From CAHJXG01 sp965277495 (GTDB lineage Bacteria > Pseudomonadota > Alphaproteobacteria > Acetobacterales > Acetobacteraceae), in assembly GCA_965277495.1 (NCBI GenBank), contig OZ255824.1:3224001-3288000 (forward strand): DNA of 64,000 nt. The letters run 5' to 3'. How positions within the stretch are numbered: the stretch's first letter is position 1; each line of letters begins with the position of its first letter. The notes beneath the pieces were generated by a model. The model saw only the letters and a program-made list of their open reading frames with translations. It did no database searches and was not told where the DNA came from. Shown here piece by piece: positions 1-8,033 of this stretch. Made by a program: the position numbers and the translations under genes.

Positions 1-1
1 G

Positions 2-268
2 GTGCTGATCCGCCCGCCCCGGGTGCGCGGCGCCCCGGCGGCGCTGGAATGCCGGCTTGTCAAAACGGTCGAGCTGACGCCGTTGGAGGGTGGCGAGGCC
101 GCCTATGTCATGGCGATCGGACAGGTGGTCGGCGTCCATATCGACGAGCGCGTCATGCGGGACGGCTATGTCGACACCGTGCTGCTGCAGACGATTGGGC
201 GCGCCGGCTACCATGACTATTTCTTGGCCGACCACAAGTTCGCCCTGGCGCGTCCAGTCAGGGCTTGA
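2..268 (+). CDS. C-terminal part of a flavin-reductase-like FMN-binding protein (cut by window edge)
   Basis: The reading frame is open from the left edge, so the true start lies outside the window; the GTG at the first in-frame position is probably internal. The 88 visible residues contain VVGVHIDERVMRDGYVDT and a GYHDY motif, which resemble the C-terminal end of flavin reductase/flavoredoxin-type FMN-binding split-barrel proteins, where a histidine and tyrosine follow the last strand. The family binds FMN and takes part in flavin or quinone reduction. Substrate cannot be told. A GAF-domain gene follows 31 bases downstream on the same strand. Confidence 0.6.
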   Translation: MLIRPPRVRGAPAALECRLVKTVELTPLEGGEAAYVMAIGQVVGVHIDERVMRDGYVDTVLLQTIGRAGYHDYFLADHKFALARPVRA

Positions 269-299
269 CGGGGCGCGTCCGGAAGCATCGAGGGGCACC

Positions 300-770
300 A
301 TGATCCCATCCATCATCGCCGCCCACGCCTCACCCGACCAGCCCGGCGCGACGTTCCGCGCGCTCGACGCCGCGCTGGCCGAGACGCCGGGCCACATCCT
401 GTTCACCATCCTGGCGCATGACCTGGACGCGCAGCAGTCCGAGCGGGTTTACAGCAATCATCTGTCCGAATACCCCGTCGGTGGACGCAAGCCCGTGACC
501 GACACCGCGTGGATGCGCCGGGTCGTGCTGAGGGGCGAGCCCTGGATCGGCCACGACGCCCATGCCATACGCGGCGCGTTCTTCGACCATGCCACCATCC
601 TGGCGCTCGGCTGCGAGAGCGTGCTGAACATGCCGGTCCGCTGGCGGGGCGAGACGGTGGCCACGCTGAACCTGCTGCACCGTGCCGGGCACTACAACGA
701 GGCGCAGCTTCCGCATGTGGCGGTGCTGGCGCATCTGGCGTTGCCGGCGTTGATGGTCGGCCGGGCCTGA
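300..770 (+). CDS. GAF-domain protein
   Basis: A 156-residue protein starting at ATG 300. The middle and C-terminal parts (roughly residues 20-150) read as a single GAF domain: a central stretch with WIGHDAHAIRG, then LGCESVLNMPVRW and ETVATLNLLHRAGHYNEAQL, typical of the last strands and helix of stand-alone GAF proteins seen next to oxidoreductases in proteobacteria. GAF domains bind small ligands or cofactors; the ligand here is unknown. No output domain is attached, so it is either a sensor acting on a partner or a small catalytic GAF protein. It lies just downstream of the flavin-reductase-like gene and probably shares its transcript. Confidence 0.7.
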   Translation: MIPSIIAAHASPDQPGATFRALDAALAETPGHILFTILAHDLDAQQSERVYSNHLSEYPVGGRKPVTDTAWMRRVVLRGEPWIGHDAHAIRGAFFDHATILALGCESVLNMPVRWRGETVATLNLLHRAGHYNEAQLPHVAVLAHLALPALMVGRA

Positions 771-791
771 TCCAACGCGCCGCTGTCCGCC

Positions 792-995
792 TCAGTCCAA
801 TAACGGCCAAGCGAGCGGATCACCGCCGGTTGGGATTTGGATGCTGGCGTAGTCCAGCGCCAAGATCGCCAGCAATGTCGCGGCGGCGATGATCGCCATC
901 AGCACGACGCCGTGGATGCTGCCACTCGCACGCTGGGCTCCGCGCGGCTGCCGTCGGTCAAGGTCGATGCTGTCGATCCGTCTCATGCCATCCAT
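792..995 (-). CDS. small single-pass membrane protein with DYASI motif (copy 2)
   Basis: A 67-residue predicted protein starting at ATG 995, preceded by AGGAG about five bases upstream. Residues 1-25 are polar and basic (RRIDSIDLDRRQPR), residues about 29-47 are a hydrophobic helix (VVLMAIIAAATLLAILAL), followed at once by DYASIQ and a short tail. The next gene upstream on the same strand encodes a protein of the same layout with a DYASIR motif at the same place, so the two are probably paralogues. Function is not recognised. A longer upstream extension of the same frame runs opposite to the Crp/Fnr gene and is regarded as spurious. Confidence 0.55.
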   Translation of the reverse strand: MDGMRRIDSIDLDRRQPRGAQRASGSIHGVVLMAIIAAATLLAILALDYASIQIPTGGDPLAWPLLD

Positions 996-1051
996 CGGGC
1001 TCTCCTGATCGACCGGGCGGCCATGAGGGAGGAGATGATTGCGAAAGGTGT

Positions 1052-1252
1052 TCAGCATTGCCCGGCCCCCGCGTGCACCGCGCAGGCCTGGCGGATGCTG
1101 GCGTAATCGGAGGCGAACATCGTCGCCGTCGCGATGAGCACGGCGACGGCCAGGACGATCAGCGGGCCAAAGGCGTTGCCGGCCTCGTTGCCCTTGGGGA
1201 CATGCGTTTCGTCTTCCGACGTCTTCAATGGATTCCAAATTGAGACACGCAT
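1052..1252 (-). CDS. small single-pass membrane protein with DYASI motif (copy 1)
   Basis: A 66-residue predicted protein. The ATG at 1252 is preceded by GGAGG with five bases of spacing, a good ribosome site. A polar N-terminus (residues 1-29) leads into one hydrophobic helix (about 30-47, GPLIVLAVAVLIATATMF), then SDYASIRQA and a short cysteine-containing tail. It shares layout and the DYASI motif with the gene 57 bases downstream, so the pair looks like a tandem duplication. It is divergent from the Crp/Fnr regulator, and a Crp-type palindrome lies 68 bases upstream. No function is recognised. Confidence 0.55.
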   Translation of the reverse strand: MRVSIWNPLKTSEDETHVPKGNEAGNAFGPLIVLAVAVLIATATMFASDYASIRQACAVHAGAGQC

Positions 1253-1319
1253 CGCCGCCTCCGTCCGTGGCTGTGAATCGGCCAGGGATACAGCTATGCG
1301 TGCATCGGCCCGGCATGGC

Positions 1320-1335
1320 TGTGACCAACGTCACT
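1320..1335. promoter_or_regulatory. candidate Crp/Fnr-family operator
   Basis: The sequence TGTGACCAACGTCACT has the spacing TGTGA-N6-TCACt of a Crp-type site. It sits between the divergent small membrane protein genes and the Crp/Fnr gene at 1558. The encoded regulator keeps R-E in its recognition helix (RERVNK, compared with RETVGR in E. coli Crp), which fits recognition of TGTGA half-sites. The remaining bases of the 1253-1557 gap show no other clear element. Confidence 0.4.
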
Positions 1336-1557
1336 GTGGCGTCGATATTGCGCACAGTGTCCAGGATGCCCCCGCACGGGCCGCAAAAGATGCGGCTGTC
1401 ATGCCCGGCCTTGCGCTCGGCGTATTGCGGGTTGAAGGTCGTGCCGCCAGCAATCCGGCTCGTTTGCTGCTGGGAACGGAGCGTCGTCCATGACCGATCA
1501 GCGCAGCACGCCGCGCGATGCCGCCCCGAAGCACGTGCAGGCCGGGCTGATGGCCGA

Positions 1558-2259
1558 ATGATGCACTCGCTTTCGCAATCGACCAAACGCGACGTGCTGG
1601 CCGCGACGCCGTTGTTTGCCGGCTTGGCGCGCGAGGAGCTGGAGGCGTTGGCCGGCCTGGCGGGCGAGCGCCGGGTGGACCGGGACGCCGCCGTGGTGCG
1701 CCGCGGCGAGTCGGATTGCACGCTGCTGATCCTGGTGCATGGCCGGCTCCGCGCCGGCGCGGCGTCAGCCGAGGGCCGGGAGGTCACCATCGGCCTTTTG
1801 GAGCCCGGCGCAGTGCTGGGCGAGATCGCGTTGCTGGACGGCCGTCCGCGCAGCCTGGATGTGGTGGCGATGACGGACAGCTTGCTGCTGTCGGTGGAAC
1901 GGCGCGACTTCCTGCCGTTCCTGCGCGCCCGTCCGGAGCTGATGCTGCGTCTGATGGCGTTGCTGTGCGACCGTTTGCGCCGGGCCAGCGCGGCGTTCGA
2001 GGATGTGGCGTTGGCGCCGCTTTCCGCCCGGCTCGCCCGGCTGTTGCTGGCGTTGGCCGAGGCGCACGGCGCCGCTACGCCCGACGGCGTGCAGATACGG
2101 CTGGCTTTGTCGCAACGGGACATGGCCGCGCAGGTCGCCGCGACGCGGGAACGGGTGAACAAGCAGCTTCGGCAATGGCACGAGGCGGGCGTGCTGGGCG
2201 ACCGGGACGGGCGCTTGGTGGTGCGCCAGCCGGACGCGTTGCGGGCGTTGCTGGGGTAG
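1558..2259 (+). CDS. Crp/Fnr-family transcriptional regulator
   Basis: A 233-residue regulator. The cyclic-nucleotide-binding fold spans about residues 15-130 and contains the phosphate-binding-cassette-like motif GEIALLDGRPRS (88-99), where E89 and R98 match the residues that hold cAMP in Crp-type sensors. No N-terminal cysteine cluster is present, so it is not an Fnr oxygen sensor. The dimer helix is about 120-150 and a winged helix-turn-helix covers about 155-228, with recognition helix TRERVNKQL (196-204). Start: two ATGs at 1558 and 1561; the frame is open further upstream, but the fold begins here. It is divergent from the two mini membrane proteins and probably controls them through the palindrome at 1320. 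Confidence 0.85.
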   Translation: MMHSLSQSTKRDVLAATPLFAGLAREELEALAGLAGERRVDRDAAVVRRGESDCTLLILVHGRLRAGAASAEGREVTIGLLEPGAVLGEIALLDGRPRSLDVVAMTDSLLLSVERRDFLPFLRARPELMLRLMALLCDRLRRASAAFEDVALAPLSARLARLLLALAEAHGAATPDGVQIRLALSQRDMAAQVAATRERVNKQLRQWHEAGVLGDRDGRLVVRQPDALRALLG

Positions 2260-2566
2260 GATCATGTTCTATGCAGCGGCATTCAAAGAGCGCTTTCGGC
2301 CCGACGTGGCGATCCAGCCGACCGGCGCTGTATGGCCGGAGTTGGCCGGGAGCGGACCGGCGGTCTTTGCGATATACAACGCCATAGCGGCCTTCAAAGA
2401 AAGCGCTTCTACAAGGCTCCTAGCTCACGATATCAGGCGCTCAGCACGCGTTCCTGCCGATCAGGCTTGTTCATCGCTTGCATCGAGCAAGCGACACTCG
2501 GAGACGGGCCGCATGTTGTCGAAACCATTGCCTTGAAAGCCGCTGCCCAAATGATAAGATAACTCT
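2260..2566. other. 307-base gap before the OLD nuclease gene
   Basis: No convincing gene is seen. A frame from 2264 to 2536 could give 90 residues but lacks a ribosome site and any family resemblance. TTCAAAGA followed by an AGCGCTT core occurs twice, near 2282 and 2393. From about 2540 the base composition drops in GC towards the following gene, so this may be the left border of an inserted segment. No inverted repeats or target duplication were found by eye. Confidence 0.3.
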
Positions 2567-4417
2567 ATGAAAATAGACTATCTTCAAGTCTCTAATATTT
2601 TGAGTTTCAAGTTCGCGCCCGACATCGCACAGGCCCAGAAAATCGTCTTTGATAACGGCTTTAACATTATCATCGGCGAAAACGGAGCCGGAAAGTCGAC
2701 GGTTTTGGAGATCATCAATTTCCTTTTCCGGCGTGTCATCTACCGTCAATTCAATCTCAACCGTGAGCTGTTCGAACGCCGTCGCGCGGCCACCGTAAAC
2801 GACCGCCGGCAAGTGCTTACACCGGCTAATCAACAGGACATTGGCGGCTTTCGCCTAGAACCTAACTGGGACAGCGAGGGCCAAGAGCAACGTATCCGGA
2901 TTGCGCTTCAACTCGATGACCTTGATAAGGTGAATATCCTAAATATCCGGGTGCATTTCAATAATATAATGCGGACTACAAGCATGTATTCGCCTCACGC
3001 GGTGGCACTAACCGATCAGACGCATGATACCTGCGTCATTGACGTTATGCTGCACCGAGAAACAGGGACGTTCTCCGTTAGCGTCCCGATGAACGCGCAG
3101 GACTTCGGATTTACCTATCTTACCGATTACCATTTTTTTAAAGAGGCGATCTCACTTCACAATTATCTGCATCCTGAGGAAGCGATTTCGCCTCTCTTTG
3201 AGTCCTTCACGCTTATCAGCAGCTATCGAAACTACCACGCCTTCCAGCCGTCGATTTCGTTTGCCGCCGCGCCTGCCGCGCAGCAGATTCAGCAGATCAG
3301 ATCGCAGGATTACAGCCGCAGTCTGAACGCCAGCGATAGCAATGAACCGCCCATTTTCGGGCTCGTAAGGCTCCAAGTCGCCGAGCGGCACTTTGGCCTT
3401 ATGACCGAGGCAAAATCGCTCGAAGAGCGCGAGGTCGAGGCCAACAACGTGTCTTTCATTGCTTCGATCAATGAGCGGCTTCGGATCGTCAACCTACGCT
3501 GCCAAATCCAATTGATTGACATGCGGACGTGGCAATATACTTTCCAGTTCTACGATACTCGCCGGAACCGCCCGATCCGCGACATCAACAGCCTGAGCGC
3601 CGGCCAGAAGGCAATCATTCACCTGGTGCTCGAAGCCTACGGTCGAGGCGAGCTCAAAGGTGGCATTGTAATCATCGACGAGCCCGAAATCCATCTGCAC
3701 TATCAGTTCCAGCATGAGTACCTTCAGGTCACTCGCGACCTGAACCAGGTGCAGAATTGCCAGTATATCCTGGTGACGCACTCCGAAGCGCTCATCAATT
3801 CCAGCACCATCAACTCAGTTCGCCGCTTTGCGCTCAGCGCCGACGGTCACACCGAGGTATACTCGCCAACCCTAACAGCTGACCAAAAAAGCCTCATTCA
3901 GATTCTGGATAATACTCGGTCGACCTATGCCTTCTTCGCCAAGAAAGTCGTGTTGGTTGAGGGGGAGACCGACAGATACTTTATTCGTGCCATAATCCAA
4001 GAAAGATATCGGCATCTCGATCAGGAAATCGCGGTGCTCCACATCGGCGGAAAGGGGGAGTTTATGAAGTGGCGTGAGCTTTTCTCAGCGTTCGGCCTCA
4101 CGGTCTCGGCAATCGCCGACTTCGATTATCTTGCAAACCTGCACTATCAAGCGGAGAAGGGAAAAGCACTGAAGACCCCCCAAGCGATAGCTGCCTTCAA
4201 GTCGAGAAACCCTGATTGGGAGACACGCATTGACGCGGAATGTAAAAATCGCACCTTCATACTAAAGGAAGGCGACCTTGAGGCGTATCTCGACATAGGC
4301 AAGGACTTAGAGGAGGTTATCAAGTTCAGCCGTGATCGCCTAGTACCGTTTCTGGCAGACGATGCGTCCTCGAAAAGCACTGAGGTTCGGAGCATAATCG
4401 AGAGATTAGTCGCTTAG
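2567..4417 (+). CDS. OLD-family ATP-dependent nuclease (AAA ATPase plus TOPRIM)
   Basis: A 616-residue protein. The N-terminal ABC-type ATPase has Walker A GENGAGKST (37-45), a signature-like SLSAGQKA (about 341-348) and Walker B IVIIDEPEIHLHY (about 366-378). The C-terminal part is a TOPRIM domain, VVLVEGETDRYF (about 461-472) with the following ADFDYL (about 516), as in OLD/GajA nucleases. The family cuts or nicks DNA and several members act in anti-phage defence. It stands alone: no UvrD-like helicase (GajB) or reverse transcriptase lies beside it, pointing to a class 1 OLD protein. Codon use is visibly AT-richer than in the neighbours, a sign of transfer. Start ATG 2567; no strong ribosome site. 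Confidence 0.8.
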   Translation: MKIDYLQVSNILSFKFAPDIAQAQKIVFDNGFNIIIGENGAGKSTVLEIINFLFRRVIYRQFNLNRELFERRRAATVNDRRQVLTPANQQDIGGFRLEPNWDSEGQEQRIRIALQLDDLDKVNILNIRVHFNNIMRTTSMYSPHAVALTDQTHDTCVIDVMLHRETGTFSVSVPMNAQDFGFTYLTDYHFFKEAISLHNYLHPEEAISPLFESFTLISSYRNYHAFQPSISFAAAPAAQQIQQIRSQDYSRSLNASDSNEPPIFGLVRLQVAERHFGLMTEAKSLEEREVEANNVSFIASINERLRIVNLRCQIQLIDMRTWQYTFQFYDTRRNRPIRDINSLSAGQKAIIHLVLEAYGRGELKGGIVIIDEPEIHLHYQFQHEYLQVTRDLNQVQNCQYILVTHSEALINSSTINSVRRFALSADGHTEVYSPTLTADQKSLIQILDNTRSTYAFFAKKVVLVEGETDRYFIRAIIQERYRHLDQEIAVLHIGGKGEFMKWRELFSAFGLTVSAIADFDYLANLHYQAEKGKALKTPQAIAAFKSRNPDWETRIDAECKNRTFILKEGDLEAYLDIGKDLEEVIKFSRDRLVPFLADDASSKSTEVRSIIERLVA

Positions 4418-4739
4418 GTTGCCGCCAACTCGCTTCTATATCGCGCCGGCACGACTTGGGGTCAGCGCGCCAAATGCCTCAGCCGCGACTCTACGACTGC
4501 GCCTTGTCGGTGCATCGATCGTGATCGCGCAGGACCCTGAATGAACGGCAGCAGTCAGGAACGGCTCGATTGGTGCTGAGGGGCTGAGTTTTGGGCGCAG
4601 AGCAGCCGTCTCCAGTGGGAGCAGCATATGACCGCTATCCCCCAAACGGAGCAGTTAAAATGAGGTAGCAGAGCACCGCCAGGCCTCCGCTTCATACGAA
4701 GCTGGACCGCCATACGCCCACTCTGGCATCGTCGCCCGC
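4418..4739. other. 322-base gap after the OLD nuclease gene
   Basis: No gene supported. The stretch returns to the GC-rich composition of the chromosome and contains no obvious promoter or terminator. A short minus-strand frame (4436-4645) has no recognisable family. It is probably the right border of the segment that carries the OLD gene, or the remains of a decayed gene. Confidence 0.3.
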
Positions 4740-5357
4740 ATGCCCGACCTTCCGCTCCTGTCCGCCTTCGTGCTCGCCGTGGTGGTCCTGCTGCTGATCC
4801 CCGGGCCGAACGTCGCGCTGATCGTGGCGAACTCGGTGGCATACGGGCCGCGCTATGGGCTGCTCACGGTGGCGGGCACCAGCACCGCGGTGGTGGGGCA
4901 ACTGGCGCTGACCGGGCTAGGCATGACCGAAATCCTCGGCACCCTGGGCCATTGGTTCGAATGGCTGCGCTGGATCGGCGCCGCCTACCTGGTGTGGATC
5001 GGCGTGCAGCAATGGCGCGCGGTCCCGGTCGACCTGACGCGCACCGCGCCGCAGCCGCGAGCGATGCGGGCGATCTTCGGCCGGGCCGTGCTGGTGGCGC
5101 TGACCAACCCAAAGACGCTGCTGTTTTACGGCGCGTTCTTTCCGCAGTTCATCGTCCCGGGCCAAAGGGTGGCGGCGCAGGTGCTGGCGCTGTCGGCCGT
5201 GTTCCTGATGCTGACGATCACGATCGACGGCCTATGGGCGATCGCCGCCGGCCGCGCCCGGCGCGTGCTGGCGGTGCATGGCCGCCTGCGCAACCGGGTG
5301 TCCGGCGGCCTGTTGGCCGGCGCAGGCGTCGGCCTCGCGCTCGCCCGGCCGAAGTAG
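4740..5357 (+). CDS. LysE/RhtB-family amino acid exporter
   Basis: A 205-residue integral membrane protein with about five to six hydrophobic helices. The LysE hallmark near the N-terminus is present as LIPGPNVALIVANSVAYGPRYGL (residues about 19-41; PGPN core), followed by a second helix with GTSTAVV, and the mid-protein motif NPKTLLFYGAFFPQF (about 122-136) typical of the family. These proteins export amino acids or their derivatives by proton-driven antiport. Substrate cannot be told. It ends 34 bases before the ABC binding-protein gene, on the same strand. Confidence 0.88.
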   Translation: MPDLPLLSAFVLAVVVLLLIPGPNVALIVANSVAYGPRYGLLTVAGTSTAVVGQLALTGLGMTEILGTLGHWFEWLRWIGAAYLVWIGVQQWRAVPVDLTRTAPQPRAMRAIFGRAVLVALTNPKTLLFYGAFFPQFIVPGQRVAAQVLALSAVFLMLTITIDGLWAIAAGRARRVLAVHGRLRNRVSGGLLAGAGVGLALARPK

Positions 5358-5391
5358 GACAAATGCCCGCGATCCGTCTAAACGAGCGTCC

Positions 5392-6435
5392 ATGAAGCGG
5401 AGCTGCCCAATGCCGACCGGCGCGACACGCGTGAACGATGGGAAACATTGCAAGGAACTCCTGGGCCGGCGCGCCTGGATGGCGCTGGGCCTGGCGGTGC
5501 TGGCTGCGCCGGTGCTTGGTCCCGTCGCCGCCGCGCAGCCCGCCACGCTCCGGGTCGGCCATTTCCCTAACGTGACCCACGTCCAGGCGCTCGTCGCGCA
5601 TGGGCTTTCGCGCAAGGGGCAGGGCTGGTTCGAGCAGCGCCTGGGGCAAGGCATCAAGATCGAATGGTTCGTCTATAACGCTGGACCCGGCGCGATGGAG
5701 GCGATCTTCGCCGACTCCATCGACCTGACCTATGTCGGCCCCAGCCCCGCCATCAACGCCTATGCCAAGGCGCGCGGCGAGGAGGTCCGCATCATCGCCG
5801 GCGCGGCCGAGGGCGGCGCTGCCCTGGTCGTGCAGCCGGATGCCGGCCTGCGGGCCCCGTCCGACTTCCGCGGAAAACGGATCGGCACGCCGCAGCTCGG
5901 CAATACGCAAGACGTCGCCGCCCGCGCCTGGCTTACGTCCGGCGGCCTGCGCATCACCCTGACGGGCGGGGACGCGCAGGTCATCCCGACCGCCAACCCG
6001 GACCAGCTCTCGTTGTTCCAGCGCCGCCAACTGGATGCGGTGTGGACCGTGGAGCCTTGGGTGTCGCGGCTGGAAGCGGAGGCGGGCGGCAAGGTCTTGG
6101 TCGAGGAAACCGACTCCGTCACCACGGTGCTCGTGGCCAGCGCCAAGTTCCTTGGCAGCAAACGCGACCTTGCCCGCCGCTTCGCCGCCGCCCATCAGGA
6201 ACTGACGGACTGGGTCAAAGGGCATCCCAACGAGGCGCAGGCCATCGTCCGCGACGAGCTTGCGGCGGAAACGCACACCCAGATCAAGCCCGAGCTGATT
6301 TCGCACGCCTGGGCCCGCATCGCGCTCACCAACGAGGTGTCGCAGGACGCGCTGGAGCGCTTCGTCGCAAAAGCCAGGGCGGCGGGCTTCCTACGGTCCG
6401 CGCCCGACCTGTCCCGCCTCATTGAGCACCCCTAA
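5392..6435 (+). CDS. ABC importer, periplasmic substrate-binding protein (SsuA/TauA/NrtA-like)
   Basis: A 347-residue binding protein. After a basic stretch, a Tat/Sec-like hydrophobic segment follows (RRAWMALGLAVLAAPVLG, about residues 24-41) with cleavage near PVAAAQ. The mature part begins LRVGHFPNVTHVQALVA and carries DLTYVGPSPAINAYAKARG, GKRIGTPQLGNTQD and DAVWTVEPWVSRLE, the standard order of NMT1/SsuA-type binding proteins for sulfonates, taurine, nitrate or related anions. ATG 5392 is chosen; 5410 or GTG 5431 are possible. Its stop codon abuts the ATG of the ATPase gene, so the three ABC genes form an operon. Confidence 0.88.
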   Translation: MKRSCPMPTGATRVNDGKHCKELLGRRAWMALGLAVLAAPVLGPVAAAQPATLRVGHFPNVTHVQALVAHGLSRKGQGWFEQRLGQGIKIEWFVYNAGPGAMEAIFADSIDLTYVGPSPAINAYAKARGEEVRIIAGAAEGGAALVVQPDAGLRAPSDFRGKRIGTPQLGNTQDVAARAWLTSGGLRITLTGGDAQVIPTANPDQLSLFQRRQLDAVWTVEPWVSRLEAEAGGKVLVEETDSVTTVLVASAKFLGSKRDLARRFAAAHQELTDWVKGHPNEAQAIVRDELAAETHTQIKPELISHAWARIALTNEVSQDALERFVAKARAAGFLRSAPDLSRLIEHP

Positions 6436-7254
6436 ATGGCTCCCGACATGCCGGTGCAAGAAGCCGCCGCGGATGTTGCCCGCCAGGGCGAGCTCGCGGT
6501 CGAGGGCGTCTCGAAGACGTTCCGCACGCGCCAGGCCACGGTGCACGCGCTCGACCGCATCACCCTGCAGGTGCGGCCCGGCGAGTTCGTGTGCCTCGTT
6601 GGTCCCAGCGGCTGCGGCAAATCGACGCTGCTCGACATCATGGCCGGCCTGACCAAGCCGGACGAGGGCCGGGTCACGGCGGATGGGCAGCCCGTCACCG
6701 GAACCGGGCGGCATCGGCTGGTGATGTTCCAGGAGTCGGCCCTGTTCCCCTGGCTGGACGTGCTGGGCAACGTGATGTTCGGGCTGAAGCTCGTGCCCGG
6801 CCTCGCCCGCCGCGAACGGGTCGAGACCGCGCACCGCTATATCCGCTTGGTCAAGCTGGAACGGTTCGCCCGCGCCAACCTGCACGAGCTGTCCGGCGGC
6901 ATGCGGCAGCGCGTCGCCCTCGCCCGCGCGCTGGCGCCTGACCCGCGCGTGCTGCTGATGGACGAGCCGTTCTCCGCCCTCGACGCGCTGACCCGCGAAC
7001 AGCTCTATGACGACCTGCAGGAGATTTGGCAGGCCCGCCGCAAGACCATCCTGCTGGTGACGCACAACGTGCGTGAGGCGGTCTGCCTGGCCGACCGCGT
7101 CGTGCTGCTTTCGCCTAACCCAGGGCGCATCCATGCGGTATTCGACGTGCCGCTGCCTCGTCCGCGCGACATCAACGGCCCCGAACTGTCCAGCTATGCC
7201 ATGCGCATCACCGCGGCGCTCAAGACCTACTTCGTGCCGGGCACCGCCCTGTGA
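6436..7254 (+). CDS. ABC importer ATPase (SsuB/TauB/NrtD-like)
   Basis: A 272-residue ATP-binding subunit. It has Walker A GPSGCGKST (about 57-65), a Q-loop in MFQESALFPWL, signature LSGGMRQRVALARAL (about 154-168), Walker B VLLMDEPFSALD (about 173-184) and switch histidine in LLVTHNVREA. The length and the FPWLDVLGNV sequence are typical of the sulfonate/taurine/nitrate class. It drives uptake with the flanking binding protein and permease. Start ATG directly follows the preceding stop; the next gene overlaps its stop by four bases (GTGA), which implies translational coupling. Confidence 0.93.
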   Translation: MAPDMPVQEAAADVARQGELAVEGVSKTFRTRQATVHALDRITLQVRPGEFVCLVGPSGCGKSTLLDIMAGLTKPDEGRVTADGQPVTGTGRHRLVMFQESALFPWLDVLGNVMFGLKLVPGLARRERVETAHRYIRLVKLERFARANLHELSGGMRQRVALARALAPDPRVLLMDEPFSALDALTREQLYDDLQEIWQARRKTILLVTHNVREAVCLADRVVLLSPNPGRIHAVFDVPLPRPRDINGPELSSYAMRITAALKTYFVPGTAL

Positions 7255-8018
7255 GGCGCACGCTGGTCGCTGCCCTGTTCTTCGCCAGCCTGGCAGGCAT
7301 ATGGCAGGCCATGACCATGAGCGGACGGTGGTCGCCGGTGCTGCTGCCGTCGCCGGAGAGCGTCGGCGAATATCTTTGGACGGCGCTCGCCGACGGCAGC
7401 TTGTTGGAAGCGGTTGAAGTGACAATGCGCCGGTTGCTGGTCGGCTACGCCATCGGCCTCGCGATCGGGCTGCCGCTCGGGTTGCTTTCGAGCGCCTCCG
7501 AATTCGTGGAGGACACCGTGGGCGTGCTGGCGCTCGGGCTGCAGACCCTGCCCAGCGTGTGCTGGATACCGCTTGCCCTGCTGTGGTTCGGCCAGAGCGA
7601 GACCGCGATGCTGTTCATCGTCGTCATGGGGACGACCTGGTCCGTCGTCATCGCCACCGACACCGGCGCCCGCAACATCTCCCCGGTCTATGCCCGGGCG
7701 GCGCGGACCATGGGCTCGGTCGGCTTCCACCGCTGGACGCGCGTGATCGTGCCAGCATCGCTGCCGTTCCTGGTCAGCGGCATGAAGCAGGGCTGGGCCT
7801 TCGCGTGGCGCTCGCTGATGGCGGCGGAAATCTACGTCACCATCCTGAGCGGCTTCGGGTTGGGGCAGCTACTGCACTACGGGCGGGAGCTGAATGCGAT
7901 GGACCAGGTGATTGCCGTCATGCTGGTCATCGTGCTGATCGGCTTGCTGGCCGACAAGGCGCTGTTCGCGCCGTGGGAGCGCTTCCTGCACCGCCGCTGG
8001 GGCACAGGCCTCAAATAG
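7251..8018 (+). CDS. ABC importer permease (SsuC/TauC-like)
   Basis: A 255-residue membrane protein with a GTG start inside the stop of the ATPase gene. It begins with a hydrophobic helix (LVAALFFASLAGIWQAM), then about five more helices, and carries the binding-protein-dependent transport motif in the region ARAARTMGSVGFHRWTRVIVPASLPFLVSGMKQG (EAA-type loop, about residues 145-180). Order and size match SsuC/TauC/NrtB permeases. It completes the three-gene importer with the two genes before it. It ends convergent with the EEP-family gene. Confidence 0.92.
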   Translation: MRRTLVAALFFASLAGIWQAMTMSGRWSPVLLPSPESVGEYLWTALADGSLLEAVEVTMRRLLVGYAIGLAIGLPLGLLSSASEFVEDTVGVLALGLQTLPSVCWIPLALLWFGQSETAMLFIVVMGTTWSVVIATDTGARNISPVYARAARTMGSVGFHRWTRVIVPASLPFLVSGMKQGWAFAWRSLMAAEIYVTILSGFGLGQLLHYGRELNAMDQVIAVMLVIVLIGLLADKALFAPWERFLHRRWGTGLK

Positions 8019-8033
8019 GCTGGGATGCTCGCC

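Noticed and set aside
996..2162. Long upstream extension of the minus-strand frame of the small DYASI protein copy 2
   Set aside because: It overlaps the Crp/Fnr gene antisense and the other small protein; the conserved part begins only at the ATG at 995 with its own ribosome site.
2264..2536. 90-codon frame after the Crp/Fnr gene
   Set aside because: No ribosome site, no family, mixed composition; the start is only a few bases after the previous stop by chance.
2260..4739. Prophage or integrative element around the OLD nuclease
   Set aside because: No integrase, attachment repeats, tRNA or phage structural gene is present; the single gene does not justify an element call.
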